A stretch of DNA of 64,000 bases from NCBI GenBank assembly GCA_025618425.1, contig CM046844.1, positions 681,253-745,252 on the forward strand. Direction: 5' to 3'. This DNA comes from Heliocidaris tuberculata (lineage: Eukaryota; Echinodermata; Echinoidea; Camarodonta; Echinometridae). Position 1 is the stretch's first letter; the number at the start of each line of letters is the position of its first letter. A model generated the notes under the pieces. It saw only the letters and a list, made by a program, of their open reading frames with translations, was not told the DNA's origin and made no database searches. A program made the position numbers and the translations under genes. Shown here in pieces: positions 58,741 through 64,000 of this stretch.

Positions 58741-59456
58741 TACATCTAACAGTTACATGTTCCTCCCGGCTTCACCCTGTCTCATTGAACATCAACCCCC
58801 ACAAAAAAAAACAACAACAAACAAACAAAACAATTGTATCACAGAAAGAATTAAGTTCAACTACGAAACAGCCCCCCCCCCCAAAAAAAAAAAAAAAAAA
58901 AAAAAACACCAACAAACAAACAAACAAACAAAACCTTGAAAGTAAAGTAATGGAATGCTTACAAAAATCAAACTTCCAAAGGAGCCGAATTTTCACAATT
59001 AAAAGGCAGAAAAGGTTACGGGCACCTGAATCGATCCGAATCGATCGCGACGACCGCCCCCCCCCCCCCCCCCTTCGATGTTTCATTGAGGCCTGTACAT
59101 CATCCGCGTAATACATCTAACAGTTACATGTTCCTCCCGGCTTCTCATCGAACATCAACCCCCACAAAAAAACAAAAACAAAAAACAAACAAAAAAATTG
59201 TATCACAGAAAGAATTAAGTTCAACTAAGAAACAGCCCCCCCCAAAAAAAAAAAACACCAACAAACTAACAAACCTGTTGAAAGTTCAATTCATAAAGTA
59301 ATGGAATGCTTACATAAATCAAACTTCCAAAGGAGCCGAATTTTCACAAATAAAAGGCAGAAAAGTTTACGGGCACCAGAATCGATCCGAATCGATCGCG
59401 ACGACCGCCCCCCCCCCCCCCCATGTCTCATTGAGACCTGTACATCATCCGCGTAA
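58741..59456 (+). repeat. tandem segmental duplication, about 370-bp unit, two copies
   Basis: Copies are 58741-59110 and 59112-59456, both from TACATCTAACAGTTACATGT to CATCATCCGCGTAA. They differ mainly in C and A homopolymer length and a few substitutions. Each includes GAATCGATCCGAATCGATCG followed by a long C run. Confidence 0.9.
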
Positions 59457-60130
59457 ATCACTTGCTGAATTAAAAAGCAGATTGCAGTAGGAGCAGATTT
59501 TGATACTCTAAACAGGGAAACCCGTCAATCTCTGATTTTTATACCATTAACGGCGATTTTATATCTTGCTTAAGGTATTTTACATCCCATTTGAGCATTA
59601 CATCATCATCATCATCATAGACCTCTTTTTAGCCAAAAAGGAACCGTAAAATAAATTTAACCTACTTTGGAACACACTACCGAACCCCCCCCCCCCCTTC
59701 CGCGGATCTATCATCTCTGAATTTGCTATACCCTTTTTCTTGATTTTTGCTTTTTTTGATACCCTAAACGCGTAATCCGGTTATGCGCTTATTGTTGAAA
59801 AGGTACCCTTTTTATCCGTTTTCATGTACGTGTACCGGCTTCAATGAGACATGTCCCCACCCACCACACCATCCCCCCCCCCCCCCCGTGAAACCATAGA
59901 GTTACACACGCACTAAACTGTTATGTAACAATGAAGCTACAAATAGTACATGGAGCAGTACATGTACATGTGCGAACAAATAACACGTGTTCTGTATACA
60001 CTGAAGCCAATATACATGCACATGCGGATATGGCCGTGGAGAATACGTCACGTTGTTCTTTGGCAATACACCAATGAAGTTTCTCCCTTTCACAGGTAAT
60101 TGGTATGGGTTGGGGGCATAACAGAAGGTA
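59457..60130. other. spacer with C runs
   Basis: It contains (CAT)n at 59602-59619, C runs near 59686 and 59875 and an ACATGTACATGT run near 59957. No gene was seen. Confidence 0.45.
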
Positions 60131-60366
60131 CTTTTTCCGTGCTACGACAGTGAGCTGTTCCATCGACAGAAATATTACTCCCTCCGGAAATTCAATGTTT
60201 AAAAATGAATTTATGAAATATGGGCGGCACTTCAGCACTTAAAAGGTGCCTCCCAACCATCTGGGGACTATTCCCCGCCCGTGGATACCAAAAGGTGGGG
60301 ACCTAAAGAGCCAGGGGAGGCGCCTATTCGAATTCAAAAAAAGACCCCAAATCCTTAGCGTATTAT
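60131..60366 (+). repeat. dispersed repeat family H, copy 2 (uninterrupted)
   Basis: It matches 6370-6955 minus that copy's insertion: CAGTGAGCTGTTCCATCGAC, CTCCCTCCGGAAATTCAA, ATACCAAAAGGTGGGGACC, AGAGCCAGGGGAGGCGCC, CCCCAAATCCTTAGCGTATT. Confidence 0.65.
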
Positions 60367-62336
60367 ATATATAAAGATACTCTGGGCGTAAATGACATCT
60401 TACATTTTATTCTCTCCTCTTTCTCCCTCTTTCTTTCTTCATCCTTCCCTTCTCCTTTTCTCTCTCCCTCTTTGCACTCCCTACACTTTCCACTTTCCAT
60501 TTCTTCCCTCTAGGCTCTGCCTAGTTCACCTTTCTACTTACCATCCTCTTCTATTTATGTTTTCTTTCTCCATACATCTCATCTCATCCCTATCGAACCT
60601 TAATTGACTTCTATTACTTTGAATACAACGAAAAATCTTCTTTTTTTTCTTTTTTTTATATCCCCCTTTCTTTAGTATTTCCTATTTTTTTGTAAAGGAT
60701 TGTCACGCCATCAAGCTTTGCATATATATGTGACAATCCTTCTTTATGATTCATTTACGTTAATTATACAATGCAATTACTCTATTTGATAATGTATTAA
60801 TATTTTATTATGCTGTAATCAGTTTGTAAAATATGTTTGAAGAAAAAAAAAAAAGGATCATAAAGACATATAAATAAATCAAATATTGGACTAGACCTAA
60901 ACTGAATTTTATATTATGCTTAGAAGTGTTAAAACATAGTGCTAACACTATCAAAAACATTGTAAATATGTTTGGGTCTTGTGTGACATATAGATCTAGT
61001 GTCTCCATTATTTTGATGTTACATATGAGTGGGAAAACATACACAACTACTGTATTTTTTTGCAATGCAAATGATGATCAGCTAAAAATATAGACTACCC
61101 ACATATATGCGAGGTTATCTACAAATTAATCTCGCATAGTCTATGTGTGACTGTGAGTGCCGCTCCATAAACAAAGATCTTCTCATATGGTATGAAGGTA
61201 TAGAGTATGAGGTTTGAGTGGAAATAACCTCTGAATTGATATATTCAGGATGGGGGGTTGTGTATCCTGTAAGTAGGGTTACCGAGATCAAAAATAAACT
61301 TTTTAAAATGATACATAAAAACATTAAAAACTAGCTTACCATGCACCTAAACCCTACAGGATCACGGCCAGCTAAGATTTAATCCGAAATATCAATCCTA
61401 GTATCCATAAAATTGAGGCTAAAGTTGATCCCAAACCATCGCATTTCTCCATAGACTTCAAATTCAAATTTCGCGCGATGAACTTTGAACGGCGAACTCT
61501 GGACAGTGATTGGAGAGGGCGTGGCTAATACAAGCGTATCTTTTGGGTCGCGCATTGTTATTTTGATTAGCGAGGTGTATAAAAAGTTCGTTGACTACAT
61601 ACGTGGCCTTGTTTTCAAGGCTCCATTACTTTACTCCATAATTTCATTAACAAAATGTCGAAAATGATTGTTTTATAGCAAACGCACGGCGACGGAGGGA
61701 TGTTTACGGTATAAGTTACTGCTATTAGCGGTAGATGTGAACAAACTCTTTTAAAAATCTTTGACAATCATCTCAAACGAGTTTTGTTGTCTTTTTTGGT
61801 CATTTGTCATCATAATAAGCTTGAAATAGTGCCCTCGGCCGTGAGACCCTTTTTGTTTTCCTTCTATTTTGTTTACCTGCAAATCTATATGAACACAGGC
61901 CCGTTTGTTTACCTGCTCTATCAGCGGTAGATGTGAACACACTCCTTTTTAAATCTTTGAAAATCATCTCAAACGATTTTTGTTGTTGTTTTTGTACTTG
62001 AGCCGAGCAACTATTGAAAAGATATCTAGTGGATTTACTATTATCATTATTATTTTTATTTTTTTTTAATTTAATGGAACATTTAGTTTCCACGCAGGCT
62101 GAAAAAAGTTCAATATAATCTTTCAAAATTTTTGGTTTGATACGGTTTTACAACAGGTGGTGACAATAGATGGCTTCGTTTCCACCATACCTGTCTTCGA
62201 TCAACGAAGCATTCAGAGGTCGGAAAGAGAGATGGGCGACTCGTGGAAGATCCATGGAATAAATAATTTTTCATTTGTGTGTGCATTAAGAGAGGGGAAA
62301 AGGAGATGTGAGAGATTGACAACGAAAGGGAGAGAG

Positions 62337-62375
<39 letters not shown>

Positions 62376-62418
62376 GGGGGGGGGGGGGGGTGAAGGATGA
62401 TAAACAGAAATGACTCAC
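60367..62418. other. spacer with pyrimidine-rich block, local duplication and promoter-like segment
   Basis: A C/T-rich stretch (60408-60510) is followed by AT-rich DNA. A direct duplication (61727-61797 and 61920-61990) shares AGCGGTAGATGTGAACA and AATCATCTCAAACGA. At 61506-61582 an ATTGG, GGGCGTGGC and GTATAAAAAG order resembles a promoter. (GA)n and G18 lie at 62341-62390. Confidence 0.45.
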
Positions 62419-62503
62419 CTAATAGTACACGAACTCTGGGGTTTCGGTGACCCTAACCCTACACCACATGAACCATTGTGCCATAGCTGCCTCCTGATTA
62501 TAA
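62419..62503 (-). other. candidate non-coding 5' exon
   Basis: On the minus strand TTTTATTTTTTTCAG precedes and GTGAGT follows an 85-nt segment, so both splice signals are strong. It carries a 21-codon ATG frame ending in TAG at the exon's last bases. It could be a leader exon of the ANK-C2 gene 6.5 kb downstream, but no sequence link proves this. Confidence 0.25.
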
Positions 62504-63498
62504 CTGAAAAAAATAAAATAATACCCCTCAAAAAAAGAAATATCAATGGCAAATTCCCAATAAATAGAAAAAGCCCAAAGATGGTACATGGAATGATTAC
62601 TAAAAGCGCTCCCGAAAGCGATGGCAGGCATATTGGCGACGAGTTTAAAAGTTTGCATGGAATCCGGAGAACATTTTCTTGTATGGTGAAAAGAAAGTTA
62701 GTGCCCTAGTTTTTCTCGGAAACCCGTTTTGTTTACCTACACGCAATTAACTACGAACAGGCAGGTCCAAACAAGTTCAAAGTTACGGATCAGTGAAATG
62801 CCCCCGGACTGTGTATATTTCCTTCCAGCAATGAAATTTCGGAAATAATCGAAACAGATCAGTATTCTTTTTGAAGAAAAAAAATATTGCATGACGATGG
62901 GTGGGGCGTTTATGAGATAAGTAACAAAGTGGTAGATATTAACACACTTCTTCATCATTGACAGACATTAAATCATTATTGTTAATGATATAAACTTTTA
63001 GAGTTTTTACATAATTATTGTTTGATTTGCTTGACAGTAGTTATTGTATTAATATGGATTCTTGTCCTTATTTTGTTTATATCTCTTTGTATTTATGTCA
63101 TCAAATCTGTGCTTGGTATTTACATAACTTTATATATTTTCTTGTACTTAATGTCAAGAATAAAATAAATGAAAATTAAATTTCCCATGGCCGCTTCTCG
63201 GAGTGCGTCCTCGTTCGCGCGGCTGGATACTGCTGCAACAGGCTGTATGCAGAGTGAATGGATTTTCTATTTCAATTCTGCTTTAATGATTGCAGCAGTA
63301 ACTGAAGCTCCGAATTTTGATTGTATTGTTATATTTCCTGTTGTGAGTGTGTGTTGTGGGTATGTCTGTAACCTTCCTGCCAAAAATCCATCCAAAAGCA
63401 GACAACATTTACAGATCAAAAGAATGACGGGGAGAAAAGTGAGAGAAAGATAGGAGAGAGAGAGAGCCCAAACCCCCTTTTCAATTCCTTTTGAAAAG
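62504..63498. other. AT-rich spacer, possible retroposon 3' end
   Basis: T-rich DNA ends in AAGAATAAAATAAATGAAAA at 63154-63173, like the tail of a LINE. It is followed by a short GC-rich patch (63188-63250) of unclear nature. Confidence 0.35.
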
Positions 63499-63633
63499 CA
63501 ATTCCGACGACAGCCCTACCCCTGAACCCGACAATGACAAGGAGAATGACGACGACACTGCCCACGAGACTTACAATTACGACGACGACATGGAGTACGC
63601 CCAAAGGCTCCCGTCCACACCTGACTCGCCCGA
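63499..63633 (+). CDS. acidic coding exon at right edge, unidentified
   Basis: GC-rich, codon-like sequence in AT-rich surroundings is open through SNSDDSPTPEPDNDKEND, DDTAHETYNYDDDMEYAQR and LPSTPDSPE, then a GAG|GTAGGC donor. A pyrimidine-rich stretch ending TTTTGAAAAG precedes it as a possible acceptor, so the 5' border is uncertain. The product is an acidic, Pro/Ser-containing, probably disordered segment, and the gene would continue to the right. No family recognised. Confidence 0.5.
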
Positions 63634-64000
63634 GGTAGGCCACTATTCAATGTTAAGGTCACCAGGGGCGATAATGGGGATTTCTTCTAATTTTTTTTTT
63701 AAAGGGGCTTATATATTTCAGCGTGTCCTTCATATGCACTGGGATAGACAAAATCCCGGCATTTCATTGCAAAACAGCATGAAATATACTCTTAGGGGAT
63801 GTATGGGTTATTACAAAAGAGAAGAAAAGCTCTTAAATTCTGCCTATCCCTTTCTATTTTCATTTTGTTTGTGGTTACTGGTTGAAATTTAAGATTTTGG
63901 TGAACTTCACTCTTCGATTTTGAATGTAAATTTAATAGCCCCTGTAAATGCCTGAATAAGACTTGTTAAACCTTTATTAACTCTTTGATATTTGATAATT
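63634..64000 (+). other. putative intron after the acidic exon
   Basis: AT-rich DNA to the window end. No second exon was seen. Confidence 0.35.

Noticed and set aside
63416..63643. Minus-strand open frame rich in Val/Ile resembling a membrane protein
   Set aside because: It is the reverse complement of the GAC-rich acidic exon; the plus frame has the better codons and a splice donor.

Overview
This window is animal genomic DNA: AT-rich, intron-rich, gene-poor and packed with short inverted-repeat transposons and satellites. The frequent ACATGTACATGTA runs, the repeat families and the gene sequences suggest a marine invertebrate deuterostome, most likely a sea urchin. That placement is inference, because I could not run a search.

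Three genes can be reconstructed from conserved exons and splice sites. (1) PDE6D (prenyl-binding protein delta), plus strand: the last two coding exons lie at 8289-8394 and 21174-21255, separated by a 12.8 kb repeat-filled intron; the 5' exons are not seen and probably lie left of the window. (2) NDUFB5 (mitochondrial complex I subunit), minus strand: complete in six exons from 39711 to 32340, predicted 186 aa. It converges on PDE6D across an 11 kb gene-free interval. (3) An ankyrin-repeat plus C2-domain protein that I cannot name, minus strand: five coding exons from 55824 to 50773, about 1003 aa, with a 2.3 kb last exon and two short upstream ORFs in its leader. A GC-rich acidic exon near the right edge (about 63499-63633, plus) and a 38-residue basic C-terminus at the left edge (2-118) may be parts of further genes or of a transposon.

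Layout: 1-600 partial ORF and palindrome-rich DNA; 600-8288 AT-rich spacer with mobile elements; 8289-21255 PDE6D 3' part, whose intron holds a telomere-like G-rich array, an 8 x 49 bp minisatellite, a 28 x 21 bp minisatellite and many MITE-like elements; 21256-32339 spacer; 32340-39711 NDUFB5; 39712-50677 repeat territory, with a 610 bp inverted-repeat element carrying a hammerhead-like core and a 4 kb composite of two diverged 1.6-2.3 kb units containing CpG-rich GCGCGC tracts and tRNA-Gly-like sequences; 50773-55915 the ANK-C2 gene; 55916-64000 repeats, a tandem 371 bp duplication and the edge exon.

The three genes show no shared pathway: lipidated-protein trafficking, respiration, and a probable cytoplasmic or nuclear scaffold. 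The unusual content is mostly in the repeats and in how close several of them sit to splice sites.
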